DNA of 64,000 bases from Candidatus Binatia bacterium (GTDB lineage Bacteria > Desulfobacterota > Binatia > Bin18). This document shows positions 15,274-24,073 of the stretch, one piece after another. Positions within the stretch are counted from its first letter, which is position 1; each line of letters opens with the position of its first letter. The stretch lies in NCBI GenBank assembly GCA_951812575.1, contig OX638322.1, forward strand, positions 4,840,501-4,904,500, read 5' to 3'. A program made the position numbers and the translations under genes. The notes beneath the pieces were generated by a model. The model searched no databases. It was not told where the DNA came from and saw nothing but the letters and a program-made list of their open reading frames with translations.

Positions 15274-16278
15274 ATGCCAGAGTTTAACTACTCAGCGTTT
15301 TTTCGCCGGATTCAGGACCTCAAGCAGTTACAGATCAGGGCGGAAGATGTCTCCTGGGTCGAGAAACATCACACGCCCGACCGCGCCTACGAGACCGTGC
15401 TGTATCTGGGCTGCAATATTTTACGTACTCCCCATATCGCCAAGCAGGTCATTGACGTGTTCACTCACCTGGGGATCGATTTTATTCCCGTCGGCGGGGT
15501 ACAGTTCTGCTGCGGCATTGTCTGGGACAAATTTGACGGTCCGAAGAAAGGCAGTCAGGTTTCTGATCGGACGGTTGGGCGCTTGGAATCTTATCAGCCC
15601 AAACGAGTAGTCATGTGGTGCCCGTCCTGCAACGTCCATTTCAAGGACGTCATCATTGGCCGCGACAGCCGCCAGCCGCAGTTCGAGATCACCCACACCA
15701 CCCAGTTCCTGGCCGAGATGGCCCAGCGCGGCGAGATTGCCTGGGACCGAGCGGTTGCCGGCAAGGTCGCCCTCCATACCCATGTGGGTCGCACCGGGCA
15801 TGAAGAGGGTCAGAGACGGGCCAAGCGGGACCGAGAGGCCGCTGCTACCCTTCTGCATTCGATTCCTGGGATCGAACTGCTTGACGAGCTTCAGTCTCCG
15901 CCGGAGTTGGACTACGACTGCGGGGCGGCTGGCCTGCGTCTGCCGCCGCAACGCTTTCAGGCCATCCGGGCTGACCTGGTCCGCTCGCTCAAGAGCACGA
16001 GTCAGGCGGATACATTGGCAACGATCTCACACGCCTGCCACCGCGAGTGGTGCGATATCGGCGACACGCGGCTCACCGTCCGCAATTACATCTCTTTCGT
16101 TGCCGAAGCCCTGGGGCTTGAGACCGAGCACGATCAGCTCGGCAATTTCAAGAAGACCACCGACCTCGAAGACATCCTGGACCGTTCGCGTGACGCCTGG
16201 GAGTCGCACGGCCTCAGCCGCGAGCAGGCCAGAGACCTGGCCGCCAGATATTTCGCAGACGGAGCTATGGCTCCGTAA
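15274..16278 (+). CDS. CCG-domain (heterodisulfide reductase B-like) protein
   Basis: A 334-residue protein with Cys-rich CCG domains, which in HdrB bind noncubane [4Fe-4S] clusters. Domain 1 is canonical: LGC, then FCCG, then WCPSC. Domain 2 is degenerate: LHTHVGR at the first Cys position, DCG instead of CCG, and HACHREWC at the end. ATG 15274 follows GAGGAG at 15260-15265. CCG proteins act as electron-transfer or disulfide reductases; the partner here is not evident. It is probably in one operon with the PhyH oxygenase. Confidence 0.78.
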   Translation: MPEFNYSAFFRRIQDLKQLQIRAEDVSWVEKHHTPDRAYETVLYLGCNILRTPHIAKQVIDVFTHLGIDFIPVGGVQFCCGIVWDKFDGPKKGSQVSDRTVGRLESYQPKRVVMWCPSCNVHFKDVIIGRDSRQPQFEITHTTQFLAEMAQRGEIAWDRAVAGKVALHTHVGRTGHEEGQRRAKRDREAAATLLHSIPGIELLDELQSPPELDYDCGAAGLRLPPQRFQAIRADLVRSLKSTSQADTLATISHACHREWCDIGDTRLTVRNYISFVAEALGLETEHDQLGNFKKTTDLEDILDRSRDAWESHGLSREQARDLAARYFADGAMAP

Positions 16279-16332
16279 TCCACAGCTCCGTAGCTCATGA
16301 AACGCGGCGCAGGTCTGAGGGCCTGTCTTTTC

Positions 16333-16776
16333 CTACAGCTCGACCTTAAACGTATCCGCCAGGCCGTTGGCGTAAGAGATACGCTTGGGGGTGAGACGCA
16401 TCATGCGTAAGCTGTCATAGCCGAAGAACGGCTCTTCAAACGGATTCTTGGTCAGGAAACGTTCTTTCAACTCGTCCCATTCGGCACTGTCCCGAGCGAC
16501 CTCTGTGGCCAAGCCCTGTATCGTTGCGCGCGCCACTTGCAGGGTCGAAACATCGGCCGTGTCTCTATTATCAATCGCAACTGTCGCTTGGGGGCGCGTG
16601 AGCAGATTGGAATACTTCTCCGCGTCGGCCAGCATAATAAAGATCAAATCCAGCTCGTCGGTCTGCCCAAATGCCTGTAGGTGGGCCGTCGGCCAGGCCT
16701 CCCCCTGGGTTGTGAGGACGGCCACATGCTGCTGCGCGCACAGGTCTGCGAGTTTTTGTTTTTGCTCGGCATCCAT
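16333..16776 (-). CDS. Pyridoxamine-5'-phosphate-oxidase-like flavin-binding protein
   Basis: A 147-residue split-barrel protein with the start LADLCAQQHVAVLTTQGEAW, then LIFIMLADAEKYSNLL and a conserved ATVAIDNRD stretch, typical of the PNPOx-like general-stress/FMN- or F420-binding family. Reaction not predictable. ATG 16776 follows AAAGGGCG. It begins a run of three minus-strand genes with the cupin and MetE-like genes. Confidence 0.72.
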   Translation of the reverse strand: MDAEQKQKLADLCAQQHVAVLTTQGEAWPTAHLQAFGQTDELDLIFIMLADAEKYSNLLTRPQATVAIDNRDTADVSTLQVARATIQGLATEVARDSAEWDELKERFLTKNPFEEPFFGYDSLRMMRLTPKRISYANGLADTFKVEL

Positions 16777-16828
16777 GAATGTCGCCCTTTCTTATTCCAT
16801 GCGGGTCGGGTGAAGAGTCTGCGCCCGG

Positions 16829-17401
16829 CTATGCCGAATCCCGGTCGTCAAACGTCATGATCGTCCGAAACTTGCCAAGCACCTCTTCCCCGTAGTCGGC
16901 ACGAATCTGTTCGGTGACCTTCGGCGGCATCCCGACGTCATCACGCGCATCGACTTCCCCGGTAATAACGGTCAGCAGGACGCTGTCCTTGTCCGCAACG
17001 TTACGGAAGCCGCGATACACGCCCGGCGGGCAGGAGAACACATCCCATTTATTGAGCCTGACCGTCTCCTGTCCTTCCTCGCCAACGGCAAACTCAAACG
17101 CGCCGTCAAGGACCATGAAGGTCTCATAGGTATTGTTGTGGGCGTGCAAACACGGCCCCTGGGCGGGCGGGCAGACGGAGACGTTCATCGTTGTGCCGGC
17201 CGCACCAAATATCGCGGCGGTCTCACCAAACGGATTCTTGGTCTTCTCCAGAATGACCGGCATCAGGCGGCGCGCAAAGATGACGTCCATCGCGTCCTGC
17301 GGCACGTCCGCCATATCCTTGGCCGTGGACATGGGCTGGAGCTGATCAAACCGGGCAACCCGCTGGGCAATTTCCTCTTTGGTCATGTTTCGATTTGCCA
17401 T
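16829..17401 (-). CDS. Cupin-domain protein
   Basis: A 190-residue protein with one clear cupin barrel. Metal-binding residues are visible in CLHAHNNTYETFMVLDG (H, H, E) and in WDVFSCPPGVYRGFRN; the second motif has Arg-Gly in the usual His region. ATG 17401 follows GGAGAGGGAGCA. Function unknown. Confidence 0.8.
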   Translation of the reverse strand: MANRNMTKEEIAQRVARFDQLQPMSTAKDMADVPQDAMDVIFARRLMPVILEKTKNPFGETAAIFGAAGTTMNVSVCPPAQGPCLHAHNNTYETFMVLDGAFEFAVGEEGQETVRLNKWDVFSCPPGVYRGFRNVADKDSVLLTVITGEVDARDDVGMPPKVTEQIRADYGEEVLGKFRTIMTFDDRDSA

Positions 17402-17428
17402 TGCTCCCTCTCCTTCAGACTCGTGGTC

Positions 17429-18625
17429 TTACCATAAACGTTGAGACGCTAAGGCCGCGCCCTGGCTCAGCACCTGTAGTTTCGCCCATACCACATCGTC
17501 AGCGACCATGGTATAGCCGGCAAAAGTTGAAAACCCACAGTCCGTACTAGCGATAATACGTTCCCGCTCGCCAACCACATCGACAATACGCGCCAGGCGT
17601 TCGGCAACGACCTCGGGGTGTTCGAGATAATTCGTGGTTACATCCACCACACCGGGAAAGAGCAGCATATCGTCCGGGAGGGGGTAGGACACAAACAGCT
17701 CGCCTTCATGCTGATGACGCGGGTTGGCAAAGGGGATGCTCAGCCCGCCCACATTGGCTTGATACAGGAGCGGCAACAGGGGTTCCAAATCCATATCGTC
17801 GATATGCGGGCCGTCCCAATTCCCCCAGCACACGTGCAGGCGTACGCGGTCCTTGGGAATGTTGATCAGAGCGGCGTTGAGCGCCTCAACGTGTAGCTCG
17901 ACCCGTTTGAGGAAGGCATCGAGCGGTTTGTCCACATACAGAATCTGGCGCTCAAGGGCCAGGTCCGGTCCATCGACTTGAAGAATATAGCCATGCTCAA
18001 CAATGAGTTCATACTCGCTACGGAGTTCCTCGGCCAGGGCCATCACATAGTCTCTGTCGGTGGTGTAGTCGGGATTGTTTGGATTGCGCAACAGGGTAGT
18101 AGAGACAATGCCCGGAGTGGCGGCGGTCACAAACGTCTCTGTCGCCTGGTTCCTGATCCCTGTTCGTTCCAGAGATTCGGTGAAGAGACGTAGCTCTTGT
18201 CGTGCGGCGCGCTGCTCCCGGTCATATTTTACGGCACCTTGGCATTCCGGCATGGCGTATAGGGTGGCGCTCTTGGAAATCTCGTCTCCCTTGGCCGCCT
18301 GCTGTTGCTTGAGTTTGGCGTAGCCCGGAAATTTTGTAAAATCAGTCACCGTGCCGCGGGGCGAGTGGCCCCCAAAGCCCGACATACGGTCCTTGACATA
18401 AAAAGAGAATCCGAGCCGGGGCAGCTCGCCATCGCCGATAATATCCACCCCCACTTCGGTCTGTTTTTGCAGCACATAATCGAGATCGTGCTTGACCTGT
18501 TTTTCAAACGTGGCCTCATCAATCGCTGTACCGGCTTCTCGATCGACCAACATCTGCAGGAGTCTTGCACTGCGCGGCAGACTGCCAACATGAGTGGTGA
18601 GAACACGATCAGTGCTGCGTTGCAT
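17429..18625 (-). CDS. Cobalamin-independent methionine synthase (MetE) C-terminal-like protein
   Basis: A 398-residue TIM-barrel protein resembling only the catalytic C-terminal half of MetE. It starts LTTHVGSLPRSARLLQML and contains IIGDGELPRLGF. Zinc ligands expected of MetE are seen as HVCWGN (His and Cys) and DCGFSTFAGY (Cys). Without the N-terminal half, such proteins act on other methyl donors or thiols in unknown reactions. ATG 18625 follows AGGAGAG. A paralogue of the same type is at 58167. Confidence 0.82.
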   Translation of the reverse strand: MQRSTDRVLTTHVGSLPRSARLLQMLVDREAGTAIDEATFEKQVKHDLDYVLQKQTEVGVDIIGDGELPRLGFSFYVKDRMSGFGGHSPRGTVTDFTKFPGYAKLKQQQAAKGDEISKSATLYAMPECQGAVKYDREQRAARQELRLFTESLERTGIRNQATETFVTAATPGIVSTTLLRNPNNPDYTTDRDYVMALAEELRSEYELIVEHGYILQVDGPDLALERQILYVDKPLDAFLKRVELHVEALNAALINIPKDRVRLHVCWGNWDGPHIDDMDLEPLLPLLYQANVGGLSIPFANPRHQHEGELFVSYPLPDDMLLFPGVVDVTTNYLEHPEVVAERLARIVDVVGERERIIASTDCGFSTFAGYTMVADDVVWAKLQVLSQGAALASQRLW

Positions 18626-18686
18626 GCAAATTTCTCTCCTCCATCACCAGCCTGCCGGAACCCAGCAAGAGTGAATATCAATAATA

Positions 18687-18740
18687 AATTGCCACGCGGC
18701 AAGCAAGATTATCTTTCTCCCGACCATCCGCTATACTCAC
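18687..18740. promoter_or_regulatory. Divergent promoter region with palindrome
   Basis: In the 161-base divergent gap between the MetE-like and enolase-superfamily genes, TTGCC-ACGC-GGCAA (18689-18702) is a perfect 5-bp inverted repeat and TATACT (18732-18737) is a plausible -10 box for the plus-strand gene. On the minus strand TTGCCG and GATATT are spaced by 17 bases around the same palindrome. A shared regulator site is possible. Confidence 0.35.
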
Positions 18741-18786
18741 GCCACAGCGTTCTGCATAAGCGTCTTGCAATATCAAGGAGGACTGT

Positions 18787-19878
18787 ATGTCTGCCGAGGC
18801 CCTGACTATTCGTGCCCTGCGCGCCCGCGCGGTCAGCTTACCCATGAATCGCCCGATCTATACCGGGGGTGGCTCGGTCACAAAGTTTCCCATGGTTCTG
18901 GTCGATCTTGAGACCGAGGAAGGCATCTGCGGCTGTAGCTATATCTTCTGCTACGCCCCATTTGTCATGCTGCCGTTAGCGCAACTACTTGAAAATCTGG
19001 GCGAGCTTATTGTTGGCGATCAGGTTGTCCCGCTCGCCCTGGAAGAAAAGCTCCACAAAGCGTTCCGGCTGCTCGGCCCACAGGGTTTTACGGCTATGGC
19101 CGCAGCCGGGATCGACATGGCGGCCTGGGACGTCTGCGCCAAGGCCGCAGGACAGCCCCTGGTCCAGCTCTTAGGCGGGCAATCACAACCCATTCCAGCC
19201 TATAACAGTACCGGCCTGAGCATTACGGACGTAAACCGAGTGCGGAGTGAAGCGCGTGAACTGGTCGAGCCGGGCTTCAGCGCCATAAAAGTGCGCCTGG
19301 GCTATGAAGATGCTCGCGCGGATGTCGAGATCGTGCGGGCCATCCGTAATGCGGTGCCAGACGAGATGACCCTTATGTCGGACTACAATCAGTCCTTGAC
19401 CGTGCCGGAGGCCATACGGCGTGCTCATGCCCTCGACGGCGAGGGGCTGTGTTGGATCGAAGAGCCGACGCGGGCGGACGATTACGCCGGCTATGCCCAG
19501 ATTCGCCAGGCCACCCATACGCCCATTCAGCTTGGAGAGAACTTCTGGGGGCCGCATGACATGGCCAAGGCAATCGCGGCCGGGTCCGGAGATTTTCTCA
19601 TGCCCGATGTCAATAAAATCGGCGGCGTGTCCGGCTGGCTGCGGGCCGCCGCCCTGGCCGAGCCGGGCGGGATTCCCGTCTCCTCCCATCTCTACCCGGA
19701 AATCAGCGTCCACCTGCTGGCCGCAACCCCGACGCGCCACTGGCTGGAGTATGTGGACTGGGCCGAGCCCGTGCTCCAGGAGCCAGCGCAGATTGAAGAC
19801 GGCCATGCCTTTCCCTCATCGACCCCAGGAACCGGCATCGCCTGGAACGAGGATGCCGTCTCCCAGTATTTGGTGTAA
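18787..19878 (+). CDS. Enolase-superfamily (mandelate racemase/MLE) enzyme
   Basis: A 363-residue enzyme of the mandelate racemase/muconate lactonizing group, abstracting the alpha proton of a carboxylate. Catalytic residues can be read in order: KVR after SAI (general base Lys), metal ligands D in MSDYNQS, E in IEEPTRADD and E in LGENFWG, and the His base in SSHLYPE. ATG 18787 follows AAGGAGGACT. A 25-base gap leads to the LLM at 19904, so the two are probably in one operon. Confidence 0.9.
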   Translation: MSAEALTIRALRARAVSLPMNRPIYTGGGSVTKFPMVLVDLETEEGICGCSYIFCYAPFVMLPLAQLLENLGELIVGDQVVPLALEEKLHKAFRLLGPQGFTAMAAAGIDMAAWDVCAKAAGQPLVQLLGGQSQPIPAYNSTGLSITDVNRVRSEARELVEPGFSAIKVRLGYEDARADVEIVRAIRNAVPDEMTLMSDYNQSLTVPEAIRRAHALDGEGLCWIEEPTRADDYAGYAQIRQATHTPIQLGENFWGPHDMAKAIAAGSGDFLMPDVNKIGGVSGWLRAAALAEPGGIPVSSHLYPEISVHLLAATPTRHWLEYVDWAEPVLQEPAQIEDGHAFPSSTPGTGIAWNEDAVSQYLV

Positions 19879-19903
19879 CATCCGCCCGATACCGGAGGTT
19901 TCC

Positions 19904-21073
19904 ATGAAATTCATGCTGCACTTCACCCCGGTGGTTCCCGCCACCCCGGAGGAACGAGAACATCTGGCTCCCATCGCCCACCGCACGGATAAAACGCAGG
20001 AAATGCTTGAAGAAATGGTTGACCTGGCCCAATTTGCCGAAGAGATGGCGTTCGACGCCCTGAGCTATTCAGAACATCATTTCTATACCGAGGGCCTTGA
20101 GGCCGGAGCCACGCCGATTCCGCATATGCTCAACCTGATACACCATACCAAACGCATTCAGGTTGGGCCGGTCGGTTTTGTCTTACCCACCTGGGACCCC
20201 ATTCGCCTGGCCGAAGATATTGCCTGGGTGGACCATATGTCGAAGGGTCGCATCTTTGTTGGTCTCGCGCGCGGATTTTTTCCGCGCTGGGTGAATGTGT
20301 TGGGACAAAAATATGGGGTTGAACCGGGGACCTCGGGTCCCGACGCCGAACTCCGTAACCGTGAGGTTTTTCAGGAGTTGTTCGAGGTCATGAAACTCGC
20401 CTGGAAAGACGAGCCGTTCTCTTTTAACGGCAAATACTATCAGGTCCCCTTTCCGGCTGGCGGACACGACTGGCCGGCCCACGAGGCAACCCGACGTTAC
20501 GGCGCACCGGGCGAGGTGGATGCCAAGGGCTGGCTGCATAAGATTTCCCCGGTTCCCAAGCCGTATCAGAAGCCGCATCCGCCCTTGTTCCAGGCCCTGA
20601 CCACCAACGAAGAAACCATCCGCTGGACTGCGCGCGAAGGGATTGTGCCGATGATGTTCCTGCCCTTCCCGGACCTGGCTATCAAGGGCGCGTCGTTCTA
20701 CACCGAAGCCGCGAATACAGCCGGACACGATCTACAGCTCGGTCAGAACGTCGGTCTGGCCAGACTCCTGTATGTCGCCAAGACGCGCGAAGAAGCCCTG
20801 CGGCGGGCGCACGACGGGGCGATTTTCCTGTTCAGCCAGTTCCACGCCAAATTTGCCCAAGAGATTCCAACCACGATTGAGCCAATGATCGAGGCCGGCA
20901 TTGCCTTTGTCGGGACGGTCGATGATATCCGGCGACAACTGGAAGCGGTCAGAGAGAAACTCAACCCGGACTGGTTCATGATTCTTTCTGACCAGGGATT
21001 CCTACCTCGGGATGAGATGAAAGAACAGTTGGAGATTCTGGGAACAAAAATTATTCCCGAGTTTGCTCATTAA
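19904..21073 (+). CDS. LLM-class flavin-dependent monooxygenase
   Basis: A 389-residue luciferase-like enzyme: DLAQFAEEMAFDALSYSEHH, VDHMSKGRIFVGLARGFF, and PVPKPYQKPHPPLFQALTTN. A His-rich site (EHHF, as in luciferase-type enzymes) is present. ATG 19904 follows GGAGG. It is the second gene after the enolase-superfamily gene. Confidence 0.88.
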   Translation: MKFMLHFTPVVPATPEEREHLAPIAHRTDKTQEMLEEMVDLAQFAEEMAFDALSYSEHHFYTEGLEAGATPIPHMLNLIHHTKRIQVGPVGFVLPTWDPIRLAEDIAWVDHMSKGRIFVGLARGFFPRWVNVLGQKYGVEPGTSGPDAELRNREVFQELFEVMKLAWKDEPFSFNGKYYQVPFPAGGHDWPAHEATRRYGAPGEVDAKGWLHKISPVPKPYQKPHPPLFQALTTNEETIRWTAREGIVPMMFLPFPDLAIKGASFYTEAANTAGHDLQLGQNVGLARLLYVAKTREEALRRAHDGAIFLFSQFHAKFAQEIPTTIEPMIEAGIAFVGTVDDIRRQLEAVREKLNPDWFMILSDQGFLPRDEMKEQLEILGTKIIPEFAH

Positions 21074-21089
21074 GTGAGCGGTCGAGTTT

Positions 21090-21166
21090 CGCTCCCCTTC
21101 GCGCTCCCTCTGGGAGCGTGTCGCGATTCAATCCCCTCTCCCTCTGGGAGAGGGCCAGGGTGAGGG
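21090..21166. repeat. Palindromic intergenic repeat (CCCTCTCCC/GGGAGAGGG family)
   Basis: GCTCCC-TCT-GGGAGC is followed by a CCTCTCCC...GGGAGAGG hairpin and the tail CCAGGGTGAGGG. The same core and tail occur at 29905-29940 and inside the MITE at 59372-59406, so this is a dispersed family. The gap between convergent genes holds nothing else. Confidence 0.7.
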
Positions 21167-21189
21167 CTCCTTTTTCGGAAACCCAACGG

Positions 21190-21576
21190 CTACGGGCGCT
21201 GCTTGCGCATCGAGTTCTTGACCAGAATCTTGCCGTCCCTAAAGGTCAGCACGTCGCAGCCGCGCGCCCTCACCTTGGTACCATCTGCTACCCTGGTCCC
21301 CGTAAATATCCACTCACACACCCCCCGATTGCCCGCAATAAAATCTTTACCCACCGGCTCAAAGTGGGCATCGGGATAGCCTTCCCACAGACTGGCAAAC
21401 CCTTTGCGGACTTCCTCTCTGCCCTCCCATTTGGTCCCCTCGGTTTCGGTACCGACGGAGGCCATGAACACACAATTATCGGCCATATGCTCCATCAGTT
21501 TATCGAGGTCCTTGTCGTTCCAGGCCTGGGTGAAATTCGCCAGAAATTCGGGGGTGACTTCGTTTGTGTCAGACAT
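21190..21576 (-). CDS. NTF2/SnoaL-like protein
   Basis: A 128-residue nuclear-transport-factor-2-like protein: FTQAWNDKDLDKLMEHMADN, a central GREEVRKGFASLWEGYPDAH and VLTFRDGKILVKNSMRKQ. The family covers small isomerases and non-enzymatic proteins. ATG 21576 is chosen because GGAGG lies 8-9 bases upstream; a start at 21591 would have no such site. Confidence 0.8.
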   Translation of the reverse strand: MSDTNEVTPEFLANFTQAWNDKDLDKLMEHMADNCVFMASVGTETEGTKWEGREEVRKGFASLWEGYPDAHFEPVGKDFIAGNRGVCEWIFTGTRVADGTKVRARGCDVLTFRDGKILVKNSMRKQRP

Positions 21577-21681
21577 ACGCGCGTCCTCCATCGGGGTGGA
21601 TTGCTCTCCTGGGCCGTAGCGACCCGAGAGCTGACGCTGATAATATCACTGCATTCTTCGTCAAGTATATGGGGCAACAAC

Positions 21682-23196
21682 ATGAGTATTACCCGACCAA
21701 ACGCGCAGGAAATACAACGCCTAGGCGAGCGCGTCTTTATGGATATCGAGACTGCCGAAGCCCAGGAGTTCGCGGAGTTGATCGACGGCAACCTCCGAAT
21801 CTACGAAGTCCTGGATGCGCTGCCGGACGATCTTCCGCCGGTGAAATATCCCCGGACGCCCGGCCACCGTCCCAGCCCGGCAGATAATCCGTATAACGCC
21901 TGGTATTGGCAAACGCATATCTCGGGAGCTGCCCAGGGGCCGCTAAGCGGGCGGCGAGTCGTCTTTAAGGACAACATCATGGTGGCCGGGGTGCCCATGA
22001 TGAACGGCTCCTCGACGCTTGAAGGCTATACTCCCGATGTCGATGCCACAGTGGTCAGCCGCGTCCTCGATGCCGGGGGGGTTATCGCCGGCAAGGCCCA
22101 TAGCGAATATTTTTGTACCTCGGGCGGGAGTCATACCAACGCCACCGGGCCAATCCATAACCCGCATAAGCCCGGTCATACCGCCGGTGGTTCCTCTTCA
22201 GGCTGTGGCGCGCTGGTGGCTGCCGGTGAGGTAGAGCTGGCAGTCGGGACAGACCACGGTGGCTCGTGCCGTATACCGGCGTCGTTCTGCGGCATTGTCG
22301 GCATGAAGGCCACCTTTGGCCTCGTGCCGTATACCGGAGCAATGCCGATCGACATGACTATCGATTATATCGGCCCCATGACAAAAGATGTCGCCACTAA
22401 TGCCACCCTGCTCGAAGTGTTGGCCGGCTCCGACGGACTCGACCCGGCGCAACCTGACTGCGCATCCGAGCGCTATACAGCCGTGCTCGGAGAATCCGTC
22501 ACGGGCTTGAAAATTGCGCTCGTACAAGAGGGTTTCGGCCATGCTAATTCTGATCCACAGGTAGATGAAAAAGTCCGGGCCGCAGCCAAGACATACGAGA
22601 CGCTGGGCGCAGCGGTCTCCGCCGTGTCGATCCCCCTGCATCGGATGAGTACGGTGATCTGGACGCCGATTTACCTGGAAGGTCTGGTCGTGTCGATGAT
22701 GCACGACAACGGCTATGGCAAAAACCGGTCAGGCGGCTATGTGCCCAGCCTGATGCGTTACCACGCGCAGTGGCGCGACCAGACCCATAAATTCGGCCCC
22801 CAAACGAAGCTGGTGCTGCTCACCGGAGAATACATGACGCAGGCCTATGGAGGCCTGTACTACGCCAAGGCCCAGAATCTCCGTCCCCGCCTGACGGCGG
22901 CCTACGACGCTGTACTCAAGGATCACGACCTGCTGCTCATGCCAACGTTGCCCATGACCGCTCCTGCGATTCCGACACCGGACGCTCCCGCATCCGAAAT
23001 TGTCGCCCGCTCCCTTGAAATGGTGCCCAACACCCCGGCCTTTGACCTCACCGGCCATCCGGCGCTCTCGCTCCCGTGCGGAACGGTCAACGATCTGCCG
23101 GTGGGGCTGATGCTGGTGGGTCGGCATTTCGATGAGCTGACGGTCTACCGCGCCGCCCATGCCTTTGAGCGGGCTGGCGACTGGAAGCAGATGTGA
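21682..23196 (+). CDS. Amidase (amidase-signature family)
   Basis: A 504-residue amidase-signature hydrolase. The Ser-cisSer-Lys triad is readable: Lys in VVFKDNIMVAG, cis-Ser in AGGSSSGCGA and nucleophile Ser in TDHGGSCRIPASFCG. Full length for the family. The chosen ATG (21682) has only a weak GGGGC site. The hydrolase at 23234 starts 37 bases after the stop and the amidohydrolase at 24074 follows, giving a three-gene hydrolytic operon. Confidence 0.92.
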   Translation: MSITRPNAQEIQRLGERVFMDIETAEAQEFAELIDGNLRIYEVLDALPDDLPPVKYPRTPGHRPSPADNPYNAWYWQTHISGAAQGPLSGRRVVFKDNIMVAGVPMMNGSSTLEGYTPDVDATVVSRVLDAGGVIAGKAHSEYFCTSGGSHTNATGPIHNPHKPGHTAGGSSSGCGALVAAGEVELAVGTDHGGSCRIPASFCGIVGMKATFGLVPYTGAMPIDMTIDYIGPMTKDVATNATLLEVLAGSDGLDPAQPDCASERYTAVLGESVTGLKIALVQEGFGHANSDPQVDEKVRAAAKTYETLGAAVSAVSIPLHRMSTVIWTPIYLEGLVVSMMHDNGYGKNRSGGYVPSLMRYHAQWRDQTHKFGPQTKLVLLTGEYMTQAYGGLYYAKAQNLRPRLTAAYDAVLKDHDLLLMPTLPMTAPAIPTPDAPASEIVARSLEMVPNTPAFDLTGHPALSLPCGTVNDLPVGLMLVGRHFDELTVYRAAHAFERAGDWKQM

Positions 23197-23233
23197 GCTA
23201 TATCCAGGCAGACCACGCAGGAGGTCAGCGCTT

Positions 23234-23998
23234 ATGATTATCGGTCACGAACTGTACGGCGGCGGCCCGGAAGGCGTTATTGTCATGCACGACTTCTACG
23301 GCTGCCGGGATACCTGGGCGTTTGCCCGTAATTTTTTTGACACCAGGAATTTCACTTTTGCGTTCGTTGAGGTGCGCGGTTACGGCGCGTCGCGTCATAT
23401 TCCCGGCGAGTACACGCCGGTTGAAGCCGCGTCCGACATCCTGGCTCTGGCCGACAATCTGGGCTGGAAACAATTTCATATCGTCGGCCATTCCATGAGC
23501 GGTATGCTGGCGCAAAGGGTCGTCCTCGACGGCGGCGAGCGCGTCAAGTCGGCGATCCTCAATACGCCGGTTGCCGCGACCGGCTTGGCTTTTTCGCCCG
23601 AGGGACTGGCCGTCATTACCGATTCGATTACCGACAACGACGCCCTGGCCCAAGCCTTTGACGTTCTGACCGGCAACCGGCTGTGCCGGGAATGGCTCGA
23701 CTTCAAAATCCGGCAGACCCGCTCGACCCGCAGCAAAGAAGCCCAGGCCGGTTATCTGAAGAGCTTGGCCAGCCAGGGCTTTCTCGACCAGATGAAGGGC
23801 AATACCACGCCCATGCTCATCATTATTGGTGAGTTCGACATGGAACCCTTCACCGAGGCGATCACCAAGGAGACCTTTCTCAGCTGGTATCCCAACGCCG
23901 AAATGGCCGTCTGCCGTAACGCCGGTCACTACCCGCAACAAGAAGCGCCGGTCTACGTCGCCACGGTCATCAATCGATTCTTGCAGAAGCAGCGTTGA
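23234..23998 (+). CDS. Alpha/beta hydrolase
   Basis: A 254-residue hydrolase with the nucleophile elbow GHSMSGMLAQR, the acid region GEFDMEPFTEA and the catalytic His in NAGHYPQQEAP. Near the N-terminus HDFYGCRDTW forms the oxyanion loop. ATG 23234 follows AGGAGGTCAGC. It sits between an amidase and an amidohydrolase on the same strand. Confidence 0.88.
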   Translation: MIIGHELYGGGPEGVIVMHDFYGCRDTWAFARNFFDTRNFTFAFVEVRGYGASRHIPGEYTPVEAASDILALADNLGWKQFHIVGHSMSGMLAQRVVLDGGERVKSAILNTPVAATGLAFSPEGLAVITDSITDNDALAQAFDVLTGNRLCREWLDFKIRQTRSTRSKEAQAGYLKSLASQGFLDQMKGNTTPMLIIIGEFDMEPFTEAITKETFLSWYPNAEMAVCRNAGHYPQQEAPVYVATVINRFLQKQR

Positions 23999-24073
23999 GC
24001 TGCGCCGTTATCTTTCGGCACATCCTGGAAGAGGATAGAATTTTTCCAATAGGAAAGAGGAGAGGAGCCCAGT

